From contig NZ_BMUA01000002.1 of assembly GCF_014649955.1 (NCBI RefSeq), forward strand, positions 496,001-560,000: a stretch of 64,000 bases of DNA, in the 5' to 3' direction. Below the pieces are notes generated by a model. It worked only from the letters and a program-made list of their open reading frames with translations, was not told the DNA's origin and did no database searches. Shown here one piece after another: positions 32,050 to 41,646 of this stretch (positions are counted from its first letter, which is position 1; every line of letters begins with the position of its first letter). Origin of the DNA: Streptomyces violascens (GTDB lineage: Bacteria > Actinomycetota > Actinomycetes > Streptomycetales > Streptomycetaceae). The translations under genes and the position numbers were made by a program.

Positions 32050-33741
32050 ATGGCACCGCACATGGGCCGACGACTGCGTAAGGGAGCGGGCACCACGGCG
32101 GTGGCCGCGCTGGCGGTGGCGGCGCTCTCCGCCTCACAGGCGCCGGGAGTCGTGCACGCGAGCACCCCGACGGACCAGGCGGCTTCCGATGTGACGCCGC
32201 CCCCCGCCCCCGATGCCCCGGCCTCCGGCAACTCCCCGTACTACACCGACCTTCCGCCGCTCGCGTCGCCGACGCCGCCGCCGAACGCGTCGACCGGCAC
32301 GCTTCCCGTCGGTGACCAGCAGGGCATACCCGCCACCGTCCTCGACGCGTACAAGAAGGCGGAGGCGGCGCTCGCCACGGACCGGCCGAACTGCCACCTC
32401 CCCTGGCAGCTGCTCGCCGGCATCGGCAAGGTCGAGTCGGGCCATGCGAACGGCGGCCGGGTCGACGCCAACGGCACCACCCTCACACCGATCCTCGGCC
32501 CGGTGCTCAACGGTGCCGGGTTCGCCAACATCACCGACACCGACGGCGGCGCGTACGACGGTGACAAGGTGCACGACCGGGCGGTCGGGCCGATGCAGTT
32601 CATCCCGTCGACCTGGGCGACCTCGGGCCGCGACGGCAACGGTGACGGCGTCAAGGACCCCAACAACGTCTACGACGCGGCGCTCGCCGCCGGGTTCTAC
32701 CTCTGCGGCAACAGCCGCGACGTCGCGGTGAAGGCCGACCTCGACAAGGCGATCCTGAGCTACAACCAGTCGCAGGAGTACCTGACCACGGTCACCACGT
32801 GGTTCGACTTCTACCGGCGCGGCACCCACGAGGTCCCCGACGGCACGGGCTCGCTGCCCAGCCGCCGCAGCGACCAGAGCACCCCCAAGCAGCCGCCGGT
32901 CACCCCGAAGGCGCCGCCGAGCAAGAAGCCGTCGCCGACGCCGACCCCGCCCGCCCCGCCGGTGAAGCCGCCGGTGCCGCCCACCAAGCCCGACGGCGGC
33001 GGCACTCCGACGCCTCCGACGCCGACCGTGCCGCGGGCGACGACGTTCGAGGGTGTGGGTGCCAAGGAGCTGACGGCGTTCGCCGGCGGCGCGTTCGGCG
33101 GGCAGCCGACGGCGCGGGTGAAGGACGCGTCCGGCAAGGCGATGGCCAAGGTGTCGGTGAAGTTCGAGATCGTCGGCGACACCGACACCCGCTTCGCCGG
33201 CGGAGCCACCAGCGTGACCGTGGCGACCGCCACCGACGGCACGGCCGCCGCCCCCGCGCTGAAGGCGGGCGAGAAGACCGGCACGTTCACCGTGCGGGCC
33301 ACCGTCGCCGAGGCCAAGCTGTCCGCCGTCGAGTGGAAGGCGACCGTCGTCGCCCGGCAGGCCGACATCCTGACCCGCGGCGACGCCAAGGAGCTGACGG
33401 CCGCGCCGAGCGGCGAGTTCGCGAACCAGGTGTCGGTCAAGGCGACCTACAAGGGCGCTGTCGCCTCCGATGTGGCGGCATCCGCGACCATGATCGTGAC
33501 CCCGGCCGCCGGGGCCGACCCGAAGGCCGCGCCCAAGGTCAACGACAAGGGCCCGTACTTCAAGGACGCCAAGGGCAAGCCGGTCCGCGAACTCACGGAC
33601 CTGAAGACCGACGCGAACGGTGTCCTGGTCCTGCCGAAGATGTACGCGGACGCCCAGACCGGCACGTTCCTGCTCCGCCTCACCACCGAGGGCGGCGCCA
33701 CGCTCACCGTCGAACTCAAGGTGGCCGCCGCGGCCTCGTAG
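32050..33741 (+). CDS. Secreted lytic transglycosylase with proline-rich linker and Ig-like domains
   Basis: A 563-residue exported protein. A signal peptide (basic MAPHMGRRLRKGAG, then an Ala-rich core) precedes a Pro-rich segment. Residues ~95-270 are a lysozyme-like transglycosylase fold: LPWQLLAGIGKVESGHANGG with the catalytic Glu129, then DRAVGPMQFIPSTWATSGRDGNGDG. Residues ~275-335 are a Pro/Lys/Thr spacer that could cross the cell wall. Two similar beta domains follow, each opening with KELTA (FEGVGAKELTAFAGGAF and ILTRGDAKELTAAPSGEF), resembling invasin-type Ig-like repeats. It likely cuts peptidoglycan during growth or sporulation. Confidence 0.88.
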   Translation: MAPHMGRRLRKGAGTTAVAALAVAALSASQAPGVVHASTPTDQAASDVTPPPAPDAPASGNSPYYTDLPPLASPTPPPNASTGTLPVGDQQGIPATVLDAYKKAEAALATDRPNCHLPWQLLAGIGKVESGHANGGRVDANGTTLTPILGPVLNGAGFANITDTDGGAYDGDKVHDRAVGPMQFIPSTWATSGRDGNGDGVKDPNNVYDAALAAGFYLCGNSRDVAVKADLDKAILSYNQSQEYLTTVTTWFDFYRRGTHEVPDGTGSLPSRRSDQSTPKQPPVTPKAPPSKKPSPTPTPPAPPVKPPVPPTKPDGGGTPTPPTPTVPRATTFEGVGAKELTAFAGGAFGGQPTARVKDASGKAMAKVSVKFEIVGDTDTRFAGGATSVTVATATDGTAAAPALKAGEKTGTFTVRATVAEAKLSAVEWKATVVARQADILTRGDAKELTAAPSGEFANQVSVKATYKGAVASDVAASATMIVTPAAGADPKAAPKVNDKGPYFKDAKGKPVRELTDLKTDANGVLVLPKMYADAQTGTFLLRLTTEGGATLTVELKVAAAAS

Positions 33742-33767
33742 GAGCGCACCGGTCCCGTTCTCCCCAG

Positions 33768-33800
33768 CAGCCCCTTTGCCGCCCGGCGGCAGAGGGGCTG
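33768..33800 (+). terminator. Terminator after the transglycosylase gene
   Basis: CAGCCCCT (33768-33775) pairs with AGGGGCTG (33793-33800), and within the loop GCCGCC pairs with GGCGGC, giving a long GC-rich hairpin followed by TTC. It lies 27 bases past the stop codon. Confidence 0.7.
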
Positions 33801-33878
33801 TTCGACGTGTTCTCATCTCGGCCCGGCGTTGCTACGGTGCCCACTCCTGACGACCCATCAGCTTTACGGAGGCCGAGC

Positions 33879-34034
33879 ATGCGCGCCCTCATAGCCGCCG
33901 CGATCGGGCTGGCCGCCGCCCTCGCCCTCGTCCTGACGATCTCTGCCATCGGCGCCCCCGAGGGCAAGACCTCGCCGAAGCCGCTGCTCACCACCGTGCC
34001 CAGCGCCCCGGGCAAGATCACCCAGACCAAGTAG
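33879..34034 (+). CDS. SPW_0924 family small membrane protein
   Basis: A 51-residue protein with one N-terminal TM segment (LIAAAIGLAAALALVLTISAIG) and a short basic/Pro tail (GAPEGKTSPKPLLTTVP). GGAGG lies six bases before the ATG. From memory it matches a short Streptomyces protein family called SPW_0924, of unknown function. It is 30 bases upstream of the DUF3068 gene and probably in one transcript with it. Confidence 0.78.
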   Translation: MRALIAAAIGLAAALALVLTISAIGAPEGKTSPKPLLTTVPSAPGKITQTK

Positions 34035-34064
34035 CGCCACCCCACGTAGAGGGAGAGCAGGTCC

Positions 34065-35060
34065 ATGCGACGCAAAGCCAGTCTCGTCCTGCTCGCCCTT
34101 GCCGTGTTCGTCGGTGCCCTGTCGCCCCTGTTGCGCTGGTACGCCTTTCCCCGGCTCGCGAAGATCCCGCCCAGCCAGTACCAGGAGGCGGTCCTCGAAG
34201 CCAAGAACGCCACCCTCATCGACTACGGCACCATGCAGTCGAAGACGGTCCCCAAGGTGACGGTCGTCCAGACGCTGAAGGGCAACGTCGAGGCGGCCAA
34301 GGAGATCGAGAAGAGCGCCGGCCGGGACGTCGTGGTGTGGGACACCCTCTCCTTCGTCCAGGGGCCCGACGGCAAGATGGTTTCCCAGATACCCGAGCGC
34401 TACATCTTCGACGCGCACAGCCAGGCACCGGTGCACGCCACCGGCGAGATGGTCGACGGCGATCCGGTGCAGCGCAAGGGCATCGAGTTCAAGTTCCCCT
34501 TCCTGACCGAAAAACGGGACTACGAGTACTTCGACTTCCAGGCCCGCACCTCCGCGCCCATCCACTACAAGGGCACCCAGAAGTTCCACGGCCTCGACGT
34601 GTACTACTTCGAGCAGACCATCCCGTGGACCAAGGTGGCCTACCCGAAGAAGATGCCGCTGCCCGGCATCGACTCCAGCACCCTGGAGAAGACCACCGGC
34701 ACCTCTCTCTGGTACACGACCACGCGGAAGTTCTGGATCGACCCGGTCACCGGAGCCCCGGTCAACGGCGAGGAAGTCAACCAGGAGGAGATGCGGGGCG
34801 GCACCCTCCTCGGAGGCCGCGACAAGGTCACCGTGTTCGCCGGCGACGTCAAGATGCGCGACGACTACGTCAGCTACACCGTCGACCTGGTCAAGAAGAA
34901 CCGCGTCCTGGTCCTGCTGCTCACCTCCTACCTCCCCTGGGGATTCCTCGGCCTCGGCCTCGCCCTGCTCGCTCTGTCCCTCTGGCTGGAGGCGCGCAGC
35001 CGCCGCCCCAGCGACCCGCCTCCCGCCGTCACGGAGCGGCTCGACCCCGTCATCGCCTGA
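34065..35060 (+). CDS. DUF3068 domain-containing membrane protein
   Basis: A 331-residue protein with an N-terminal TM segment (LVLLALAVFVGALSPLL), a long extracytoplasmic beta-rich region, and a second TM segment near the C-terminus (LVLLLTSYLPWGFLGLGLALLALSLWL), so both ends are cytoplasmic. The family is known in actinobacteria as DUF3068, annotated near porin PorA-type proteins; function is unproven. GGGAGAGCAGG precedes the ATG. Confidence 0.82.
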   Translation: MRRKASLVLLALAVFVGALSPLLRWYAFPRLAKIPPSQYQEAVLEAKNATLIDYGTMQSKTVPKVTVVQTLKGNVEAAKEIEKSAGRDVVVWDTLSFVQGPDGKMVSQIPERYIFDAHSQAPVHATGEMVDGDPVQRKGIEFKFPFLTEKRDYEYFDFQARTSAPIHYKGTQKFHGLDVYYFEQTIPWTKVAYPKKMPLPGIDSSTLEKTTGTSLWYTTTRKFWIDPVTGAPVNGEEVNQEEMRGGTLLGGRDKVTVFAGDVKMRDDYVSYTVDLVKKNRVLVLLLTSYLPWGFLGLGLALLALSLWLEARSRRPSDPPPAVTERLDPVIA

Positions 35061-35111
35061 GCCGCCCCGCCCATGGGGGCCTGTGTCCGGGTCCGTCCGG
35101 ATCTGACGTGG

Positions 35112-35177
35112 GCCCCGACCGGCAGGCCCCGACTGGCCGGCCCCGACTGGCCGGCCCCTGCTGGCGGGCCCCTACTG
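35112..35177. repeat. 14-bp tandem repeat, about five units
   Basis: Units GCCCCGACCGGCAG, GCCCCGACTGGCCG (twice, identical), GCCCCTGCTGGCGG and a partial GCCCCTACTG run head to tail from 35112. They fill the gap between the DUF3068 and hrpB stop codons and extend into the last codons of hrpB. The GGCC-rich units can fold on either strand and may also act as a terminator. Confidence 0.85.
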
Positions 35178-37664
35178 TTTGAGCCGCGCCTTCGTGAACC
35201 GCGTCGCCTCCGCGCCCGTCGGATCCTCCGGCCACGGGTGCTTGGGATAGCGGCCGCGCAGCTCGGCCCGCACCGCCCGGTACCCGTCGCGCCAGAAGTT
35301 CGCGAGGTCCGCGGTGACGGCAGCGGGCCGTCCCGCGGGGGAGAGCAGATGCACCAGGACGGGCACACCGGCCACCTCGGGCGTGCCGTCCAGGCCGAAC
35401 ATCTCCTGCAACTTGACGGCGAGGACGGGCTGTTCACCCCCGTACTCCACCCGTATCCGTGATCCGCTCGGCACCTGGATGCGTTCGGGGGCCAGCTCGT
35501 CGAGACGGGCCGCCTCGCCGGTCGCCCATGGCAGCAGCCGGTTCAGTGCCGCCCCCGCCTCGATCCGCCCGAGGTCCGCGCGGCGCCGGGCGCGCGAGAG
35601 CTCGGGCTCCAGCCAGGCGTCGGGGCGGGCGAGCAGCGCCGCGTCGGACACGTCCGGCCACGGCTCTCCCAGCACCCGGTGCAAGAACGCGAGCCGCTCG
35701 CGCAGGCCCTGCGCGTCACGGGTCCAGCGCAGGAGCCCGACCCCTTCGCGCCCCAGGCCGTCGAGCAGCGCGTCGCGCACGAGCGCCGGGTCCGGGTTCT
35801 TCAGCGGGCGTACGGACAGCTCGACCGAGCCGAGCCGGGCCACCCGGCGCGCCACGACATCACCGTCCTCCCAGTGCACCTCCTCGCCTTCGGCCAGCAG
35901 ATGCCCCGCGGCGAGCCGGGCGGTGGCCTCGTCGATGACGGAGGCCAGGCGAACCCGGGCGGAGGCCGCCTGTACCGGCCGGTCGGCGACGGCCACCGCC
36001 AGCCAGCCCGCTGTGGCAAGGCCGGACCCGTGGGTCACCTCGGCGGCGGTGCCGGATGCCATGAGGAACGAGCCTTTGCCGCGGGCCCGCGCCACCCGCT
36101 CCGGGAACGCCAGGGCCGCGACGAGCCCGGCGGCGGCCTCGGCGGAGCCCTGCTCGGGATGGCTCCCGGCGAACGAGGCCAGGCGCCGCACCTCCTGGAG
36201 CCAGCGCCCCGCATACCCGTCCCCGCCCTGGCGCGCCGTGCGCCAGGCCGCCGCCAGGTCATCCCCGTATTCCCGCGGAGGTTCCTCGCTCAGCAGGGCG
36301 ACCACTTCGGCGGCCCGTCGCCCGCCGACCTCCGAAGCGCCGTCGAGGAGGGCCCTGGCGAGCCGGGGATGCAGCCCGAGCCGGGCCATCCGGGCGCCGC
36401 GTTCGGTGGCGCGGCCCCGGTCGTCGACGGCGCCGACGGCCGTCAGTACGGCACGGGCCGCGGCCATCGCGCCCGCCGGCGGCGTGTCGAGCAGGGCGAG
36501 GCCCTCGGCCGACGGGTCGCCCCAGCAGGCTGCCTGCAGGGCGAAGGCGGCCAGGTCGGCGACCTTGATCTCGGGGGCCGGGAAGCGGGGCAGGCGGATG
36601 TTCTCCGCCTCGGTCCAGCAGCGGTAGACCGCGCCGGGGGCCTCGCGCCCGGCCCGGCCCGCTCGCTGGCGGGCCGCCGCCTGCGAGGCCCGCACCGTCG
36701 TCAGCGCGCCGAGACCTCTGGCGTGATCCACCCTTGGTTCGCGGGCCAGGCCGCAGTCGACGACCACCCGCACTCCGGGCACGGTCAGCGAGGACTCGGC
36801 GACCGAGGTGGCGAGGACCACCCGCCGGCCGTCGGATCCGGCGAGTACCGCGTCCTGGACGGAGGCGGGGGCCCGCCCGTGCACCTGGAGCACCTCAAGC
36901 CCGCCGAGGTCGCCCAACTGCTGTGCCACGCGGGCGATTTCACCCACGCCGGGCAGGAAGCAGAGCACATCGCCGTCCCGCTCGGCCAGCGCCCGCCGCA
37001 CCGTGGCGGCCACGTGCGAGAGCAGGGCCGGGTCCACCCGCATGCCGTGCGGCGGCCGGACCGGCTGCGTGGGCGGCGCCCACACCACCTCCACCGGGTG
37101 CGCCACCCCGGCGGCCTCGACGACCGGTGCGTCCCCGAGCAGCCGGGCCCAGCCTTCCGCGTCGGTCGTCGCTGAAGCCGCCACCAGACGCAGCTCGGGC
37201 CGCAGAGCCGCCCGTACGTCGAGGAGGAAGGCGGCGACGGTGTCCGCGTCGAGATGGCGCTCATGGCACTCGTCGAGGACGACGACGTCGACCCCGGACA
37301 ACTCCTGATCACGCTGGAGGCGCTGGAGGAGCACACCGGTGGTGACGACCTCGACGACGGTGTCCGGGCCGACCGACCGTTCGCCGCGCACGGTGAAGCC
37401 GACCTTCGCGCCCGTCCGCTCGCCGAGCAGCCAGGCCATCCGGCGCGCGGCGGCCCGGGCCGCGATCCGGCGCGGCTCGGCAACTATGACCCGCCGCACC
37501 GGGCCGCCCCCGACCAGGCCCGCGAGGACCAGCGGCACCAGGGTGGTCTTGCCGGTGCCGGGCGGGGCACACAGCACGGCCGTGCCGTGCCCGTCGAGCG
37601 CGGCCAGCAGCTCGGGCACGGCCTCGCGGACAGGGAGGGCGTCGAGTGCGTCGGTTCGGATCAT
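35172..37664 (-). CDS. hrpB: ATP-dependent helicase HrpB
   Basis: An 830-residue DEAH/RHA-type helicase. Walker A is APPGTGKTT (33-41), the DExH box is VLDECHERHLD, SATTDAEGWARLL is motif III, and QRAGRAGREAPG is motif VI. The C-terminal HrpB domain (NRLLPWATGEAARLDELAPERIQVPSGSR-like segment and PTEVAGVPVLVHLLSPAGRP-like end) distinguishes HrpB from HrpA. Its exact role in bacteria is unclear (RNA helicase). The gene is convergent with the DUF3068 gene, with a tandem repeat between them. Length is normal. Confidence 0.93.
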   Translation of the reverse strand: MIRTDALDALPVREAVPELLAALDGHGTAVLCAPPGTGKTTLVPLVLAGLVGGGPVRRVIVAEPRRIAARAAARRMAWLLGERTGAKVGFTVRGERSVGPDTVVEVVTTGVLLQRLQRDQELSGVDVVVLDECHERHLDADTVAAFLLDVRAALRPELRLVAASATTDAEGWARLLGDAPVVEAAGVAHPVEVVWAPPTQPVRPPHGMRVDPALLSHVAATVRRALAERDGDVLCFLPGVGEIARVAQQLGDLGGLEVLQVHGRAPASVQDAVLAGSDGRRVVLATSVAESSLTVPGVRVVVDCGLAREPRVDHARGLGALTTVRASQAAARQRAGRAGREAPGAVYRCWTEAENIRLPRFPAPEIKVADLAAFALQAACWGDPSAEGLALLDTPPAGAMAAARAVLTAVGAVDDRGRATERGARMARLGLHPRLARALLDGASEVGGRRAAEVVALLSEEPPREYGDDLAAAWRTARQGGDGYAGRWLQEVRRLASFAGSHPEQGSAEAAAGLVAALAFPERVARARGKGSFLMASGTAAEVTHGSGLATAGWLAVAVADRPVQAASARVRLASVIDEATARLAAGHLLAEGEEVHWEDGDVVARRVARLGSVELSVRPLKNPDPALVRDALLDGLGREGVGLLRWTRDAQGLRERLAFLHRVLGEPWPDVSDAALLARPDAWLEPELSRARRRADLGRIEAGAALNRLLPWATGEAARLDELAPERIQVPSGSRIRVEYGGEQPVLAVKLQEMFGLDGTPEVAGVPVLVHLLSPAGRPAAVTADLANFWRDGYRAVRAELRGRYPKHPWPEDPTGAEATRFTKARLKQ

Positions 37665-37788
37665 GCGCTCAGTGTCGTACGTCCCGCCGGACCGCGTGAC
37701 GCTCTGTCCACAAGGACGGTGGGCTTGTATGACTAACTCTGGGTAACGCGCGCTCCGGGGTCGGGCCCGCGTCGCACCCGGACGCGTG

Positions 37789-38628
37789 TCAGTCCCGTAC
37801 GCACACGAAAATCGCCGTGCCCGGGATCAGATTGCCCCGCAGCGGGGACCAGCCGCCCCACTCCTGGGCGTTCCAGGACGGCCACTCCGGCTCGACCAGG
37901 TCCTCCAGACGGAAGCCGCCCGCGACCACGTCCCGCACCCGGTCGCCCAGCGTGCGGTGGTGCTCCACATACACCGCGTGACCGCTCTCGTCCTGCTCGA
38001 CATAGGGCGTGCGGTCGAAGTAGGAGGCCGCGACCGACAGGCCCTCGGGGCCCGGCTCGTCGGGGAACGCCCAGCGGATGGGGTGGGTGACCGAGAAGAC
38101 CCAGCGGCCGCCGGGGCGCAGCACCCGGCGCACCTCGCGGAAGACCTTCACCGGGTCCGCCACGAAGGGGACCGCGCCGTAGGCCGAGCACGCCAGGTCG
38201 AAGGAGCCGTCCGCGAAGGGCAGGGCGCCGGCGTCCGCCTCGACGAGCGGGAAGGCGCCGCCGTCGATGCGCAGCGCGTGCTGGAGCTGGCGGTGCGAGA
38301 GGTCGAGTGCCACCGGGCGGGCGCCCTGGGCGGCCAGCCAGCGCGAGCACTGGGCCGCGCCGGCGCCGATCTCCAGGACGTCGAGACCCTTGAGGGACTC
38401 CGCGGGGCCGAGCAGCCGGGCGTCCGCCTCGTCCAGGCCTTCGGGGCCCCACACGAACCGGTCGTCCCCGAGGAACGTTCCGTGATCGGTCTGGTACTCG
38501 TCGGCGTTGCGGTCCCACCAGCCACGGCTGGCCCGGCTGCTCTCCGTGTCCCCGGCGGCACGCCTGGTCGCCTCGGGCTCGGAATCGGACCCGTTCTCGG
38601 ACTCGTACGCTTGGATCTCTTGGCTCAT
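37789..38628 (-). CDS. Class I SAM-dependent methyltransferase
   Basis: A 279-residue Rossmann-fold methyltransferase. Motif I is VLEIGAGAA (84-92), followed by ARPVALDLSHRQL, the PFADGSFDLACSAYGAVPF motif and VRRVLRPGGRWVFSVTHP. The first ~40 residues are charged and probably disordered. The substrate cannot be predicted. It is divergent from rpsA across a 373-base region. Confidence 0.88.
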   Translation of the reverse strand: MSQEIQAYESENGSDSEPEATRRAAGDTESSRASRGWWDRNADEYQTDHGTFLGDDRFVWGPEGLDEADARLLGPAESLKGLDVLEIGAGAAQCSRWLAAQGARPVALDLSHRQLQHALRIDGGAFPLVEADAGALPFADGSFDLACSAYGAVPFVADPVKVFREVRRVLRPGGRWVFSVTHPIRWAFPDEPGPEGLSVAASYFDRTPYVEQDESGHAVYVEHHRTLGDRVRDVVAGGFRLEDLVEPEWPSWNAQEWGGWSPLRGNLIPGTAIFVCVRD

Positions 38629-38772
38629 CGTGTCCGTCGTTGTAGTTTGCGCGGAACGCGACCTCGTGTTCCGAAGGTTCTCGAAAGAGGTCTGCGGGGC
38701 CCATCGTGGCCTCGGGGAACCTTAGTTGTGCCGGGAATGCGGGGATCCGCCCCGGGTGTGCGCCTTCGCGCA

Positions 38773-38801
38773 TTGACCGTGTCCGGCTGCCCCCGTATGC
38801 T
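38773..38801 (+). promoter_or_regulatory. Strong vegetative promoter of rpsA
   Basis: TTGACC (38773-38778) and TATGCT (38796-38801) are separated by exactly 17 bases, close to the sigma-HrdB consensus. Transcription should start near 38808, giving a ~194-base leader before the rpsA ATG. Confidence 0.8.
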
Positions 38802-39001
38802 ACAAGTTGCGCTGCGAGCCTGCGCACCTCAGACGTAGCAGGCGCGCTTCCATCTGTTGTATGTCCCCTCGGTTCTCGAGGCGCCATCCGGACCGACCCG
38901 GATCGGCGCTTCCCAGGCTGTCCGGCTTCTGCAGAGGCGATACGGGCTCTCGGCGTGGCAGTACCTACGACTTTCTGTCCGTAACCGGAGCCCTTTCCCA
39001 C
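38802..39001 (+). other. rpsA 5' leader with a stable hairpin
   Basis: The predicted leader is ~194 bases and has no good ORF. It contains a strong stem: GCGCC and ATCCGG (38881-38891) pair with CCGGAT and GGCGC (38898-38909) around a six-base loop with a one-base bulge. An additional AGGCTG/CGGCTT region follows. Because S1 controls its own translation in E. coli, this leader could be the regulatory target; there is no experimental support here. CGGAGCCC lies upstream of the ATG. Confidence 0.55.
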
Positions 39002-40501
39002 ATGACGAGCAGCACCGAGACCACCTCTACCACTCCGCAGGTAGCGGTCAACGACATCGGTAACGAGGAAGCCTTCCTCGCCGCGATCGACGAGACGATC
39101 AAGTACTTCAACGACGGCGACATCGTCGACGGCGTCATCGTGAAGGTCGACCGGGACGAGGTCCTGCTCGACATCGGTTACAAGACCGAAGGCGTGATCC
39201 CGAGCCGTGAGCTCTCGATCAAGCACGACGTCGACCCGAACGAGGTCGTCAAGGTCGGCGACGAGATCGAGGCCCTGGTTCTCCAGAAGGAGGACAAGGA
39301 AGGCCGCCTGATCCTGTCCAAGAAGCGCGCTCAGTACGAGCGTGCCTGGGGCACGATCGAGAAGATCAAGGAAGAAGACGGCATCGTCACCGGTACCGTC
39401 ATCGAGGTCGTCAAGGGTGGTCTCATCCTCGACATCGGCCTCCGTGGCTTCCTGCCGGCCTCTCTCGTCGAGATGCGTCGTGTCCGCGACCTCCAGCCCT
39501 ACGTGGGCAAGGAGCTCGAGGCGAAGATCATCGAGCTGGACAAGAACCGCAACAACGTGGTCCTGTCCCGCCGCGCCTGGCTCGAGCAGACCCAGTCCGA
39601 GGTTCGCCAGACGTTCCTCACCACCCTGCAGAAGGGTCAGGTCCGCTCCGGCGTCGTCTCCTCGATCGTCAACTTCGGTGCCTTCGTGGACCTGGGTGGC
39701 GTCGACGGTCTCGTCCACGTCTCCGAGCTGTCCTGGAAGCACATCGACCACCCGTCCGAGGTTGTCGAGGTCGGCCAGGAAGTCACCGTCGAGGTCCTCG
39801 ACGTCGACATGGACCGCGAGCGTGTCTCCCTGTCGCTGAAGGCGACGCAGGAAGACCCGTGGCAGCAGTTCGCCCGTACGCACCAGATCGGGCAGGTCGT
39901 CCCCGGTAAGGTCACCAAGCTCGTTCCGTTCGGTGCGTTCGTGCGCGTCGACGAGGGCATCGAGGGCCTGGTCCACATCTCCGAGCTGGCCGAGCGCCAC
40001 GTGGAGATCCCGGAGCAGGTCGTCCAGGTCAACGACGAGATCTTTGTCAAGGTCATCGACATCGACCTCGAGCGTCGCCGGATCTCGCTGTCCCTGAAGC
40101 AGGCCAACGAGTCCTTCGGTGCCGACCCGGCGTCGGTCGAGTTCGACCCGACCCTGTACGGCATGGCCGCGTCCTACGACGACCAGGGCAACTACATCTA
40201 CCCCGAGGGCTTCGACCCCGAGACCAACGACTGGCTCGAGGGCTACGAGACCCAGCGCGAGGCTTGGGAGGGTCAGTACGCCGAGGCGCAGTCGCGCTTC
40301 GAGCAGCACCAGGCCCAGGTCATCAAGTCCCGCGAGGCCGACGAGGCCGCCGCTGCCGAGGGTGCTGCCGCCCCGGCCGGTGCCCCGGCGGGCGTCTCCG
40401 GCGGTTCGTACTCCTCGGAGTCGGACGACAACTCCGGCGCCCTGGCGTCGGACGAGGCGCTGGCTGCCCTGCGCGAGAAGCTGGCGGGCGGCCAGAGCTG
40501 A
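39002..40501 (+). CDS. rpsA: 30S ribosomal protein S1
   Basis: A 499-residue protein with four S1 RNA-binding domains, the last two nearly canonical (GQVRSGVVSSIVNFGAFVDLGGVDGLVHVSELSWKHIDHPSEVV and GKVTKLVPFGAFVRVDEGIEGLVHISEL). The first two (GDIVDGVIVKVDRDEVLLDIGYKTEGVIP and GTVIEVVKGGLILDIGLRGFLPASLVE) are those that dock the ribosome. The C-terminal ~100 residues are acidic and Ala/Gly-rich and lack further S1 domains. Codon use is strongly biased, as for a highly expressed gene. A perfect terminator follows. Confidence 0.97.
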   Translation: MTSSTETTSTTPQVAVNDIGNEEAFLAAIDETIKYFNDGDIVDGVIVKVDRDEVLLDIGYKTEGVIPSRELSIKHDVDPNEVVKVGDEIEALVLQKEDKEGRLILSKKRAQYERAWGTIEKIKEEDGIVTGTVIEVVKGGLILDIGLRGFLPASLVEMRRVRDLQPYVGKELEAKIIELDKNRNNVVLSRRAWLEQTQSEVRQTFLTTLQKGQVRSGVVSSIVNFGAFVDLGGVDGLVHVSELSWKHIDHPSEVVEVGQEVTVEVLDVDMDRERVSLSLKATQEDPWQQFARTHQIGQVVPGKVTKLVPFGAFVRVDEGIEGLVHISELAERHVEIPEQVVQVNDEIFVKVIDIDLERRRISLSLKQANESFGADPASVEFDPTLYGMAASYDDQGNYIYPEGFDPETNDWLEGYETQREAWEGQYAEAQSRFEQHQAQVIKSREADEAAAAEGAAAPAGAPAGVSGGSYSSESDDNSGALASDEALAALREKLAGGQS

Positions 40502-40530
40502 CGCTCCGACCCCGGCTGGTAGATAGCTGA

Positions 40531-40568
40531 AAGTAAGGCCCGCTCCCTATTGGGAGCGGGCCTTACTT
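40531..40568 (+). terminator. Terminator after rpsA
   Basis: A perfect 17-pair stem, AAGTAAGGCCCGCTCCC with GGGAGCGGGCCTTACTT, around a four-base loop TATT. The A/T at the stem ends makes it a good bidirectional intrinsic terminator. Confidence 0.9.
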
Positions 40569-40684
40569 CATGTTCCGGGTCAACTCGGGCTGCCCCGAGC
40601 CGGTTTGGGTGAAAGCGGCGGGGACGGGAATGCCCGCGTCCTGACGGTCGTTCTTCCTGATGAACACGAGGAGGAGCGGTAATC

Positions 40685-41623
40685 GTGCTTGATCCGCAGG
40701 ATTTGTACGAATGGGAGCCGAAGGGCCTCGCCGTCGTCGACATGGCGCTCGCGCAGGAGTCGGCCGGCCTGGTCATGCTGTACCACTTCGACGGCTACAT
40801 CGACGCGGGTGAGACCGGCGAGCAGATCGTCAAGAAGCTGCTCGACACGCTGCCCCACCAGGTGGTGGCCCGCTTCGACCACGACCGGCTCGTGGACTAC
40901 CGCGCCCGCCGCCCGCTGCTGACGTTCCGGCGCGACCGCTGGACGGACTTCGAGGTGCCCGCCCTTGAGGTGCGCCTGGTGCAGGACGCCACGGGGGCGC
41001 CCTTCCTTTTGATGTCGGGCCCCGAGCCGGACGTCGAGTGGGAGCGCTTCGCGCTCGCCGTGCGCCAGATCGTCGAGCGCCTCGGCGTGCGTCTCTCCGT
41101 CAACTTCCACGGCATCCCCATGGGCGTGCCGCACACCCGCCCCGTCGGCCTCACACCGCACGGCAACCGCACGGACCTGATGCCCGGCCACCGTTCGCCG
41201 TTCGACGAGGCGCAGGTGCCCGGCAGCGCCGAGTCTCTGATCGAGTACCGCTTGATGGAGTCCGGCCACGACGTCCTGGGTGTCGCCGCGCACGTCCCGC
41301 ACTACGTGGCCCGCTCGGCCTACCCGGACGCGGCGCTGACCGCTCTGGAGGCCGTCACGGCGGCAACGGGCCTGGTCCTGCCGAGCGTTGCGCACGGCCT
41401 GCGCACCGAGGCGCAGCGCACGCAGACCGAGATCGAGCGGCAGATCGGTGAGGGCGACGAGGAACTGGTCAGCCTGGTCCAGGGCCTTGAGCACCAGTAC
41501 GACGCGGTGGCGGGCGCCGAGTCCCGCGGCAACCTGGTCGCCGAACCGGCGGACCTCCCGTCGGCGGAGGAGCTGGGCCGCGAGTTCGAACGCTTTCTCG
41601 CCGAGCGGGAAGGCGACGCATAG
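40685..41623 (+). CDS. PAC2 family protein
   Basis: A 312-residue protein. [33 protein letters not shown] at the start, the [13 protein letters not shown] motif and the helical C-terminus are those of PAC2 proteins, related to proteasome-assembly chaperones. In actinobacteria their role is unproven, although proteasome-related functions are suggested. The GTG start has GAGGAGGAGC ten bases upstream. It sits between rpsA and coaE in the conserved order of the region. Confidence 0.85.
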   Translation: MLDPQDLYEWEPKGLAVVDMALAQESAGLVMLYHFDGYIDAGETGEQIVKKLLDTLPHQVVARFDHDRLVDYRARRPLLTFRRDRWTDFEVPALEVRLVQDATGAPFLLMSGPEPDVEWERFALAVRQIVERLGVRLSVNFHGIPMGVPHTRPVGLTPHGNRTDLMPGHRSPFDEAQVPGSAESLIEYRLMESGHDVLGVAAHVPHYVARSAYPDAALTALEAVTAATGLVLPSVAHGLRTEAQRTQTEIERQIGEGDEELVSLVQGLEHQYDAVAGAESRGNLVAEPADLPSAEELGREFERFLAEREGDA

Positions 41624-41646
41624 AGCGGGCGCCTAAGCTTCCGCTC

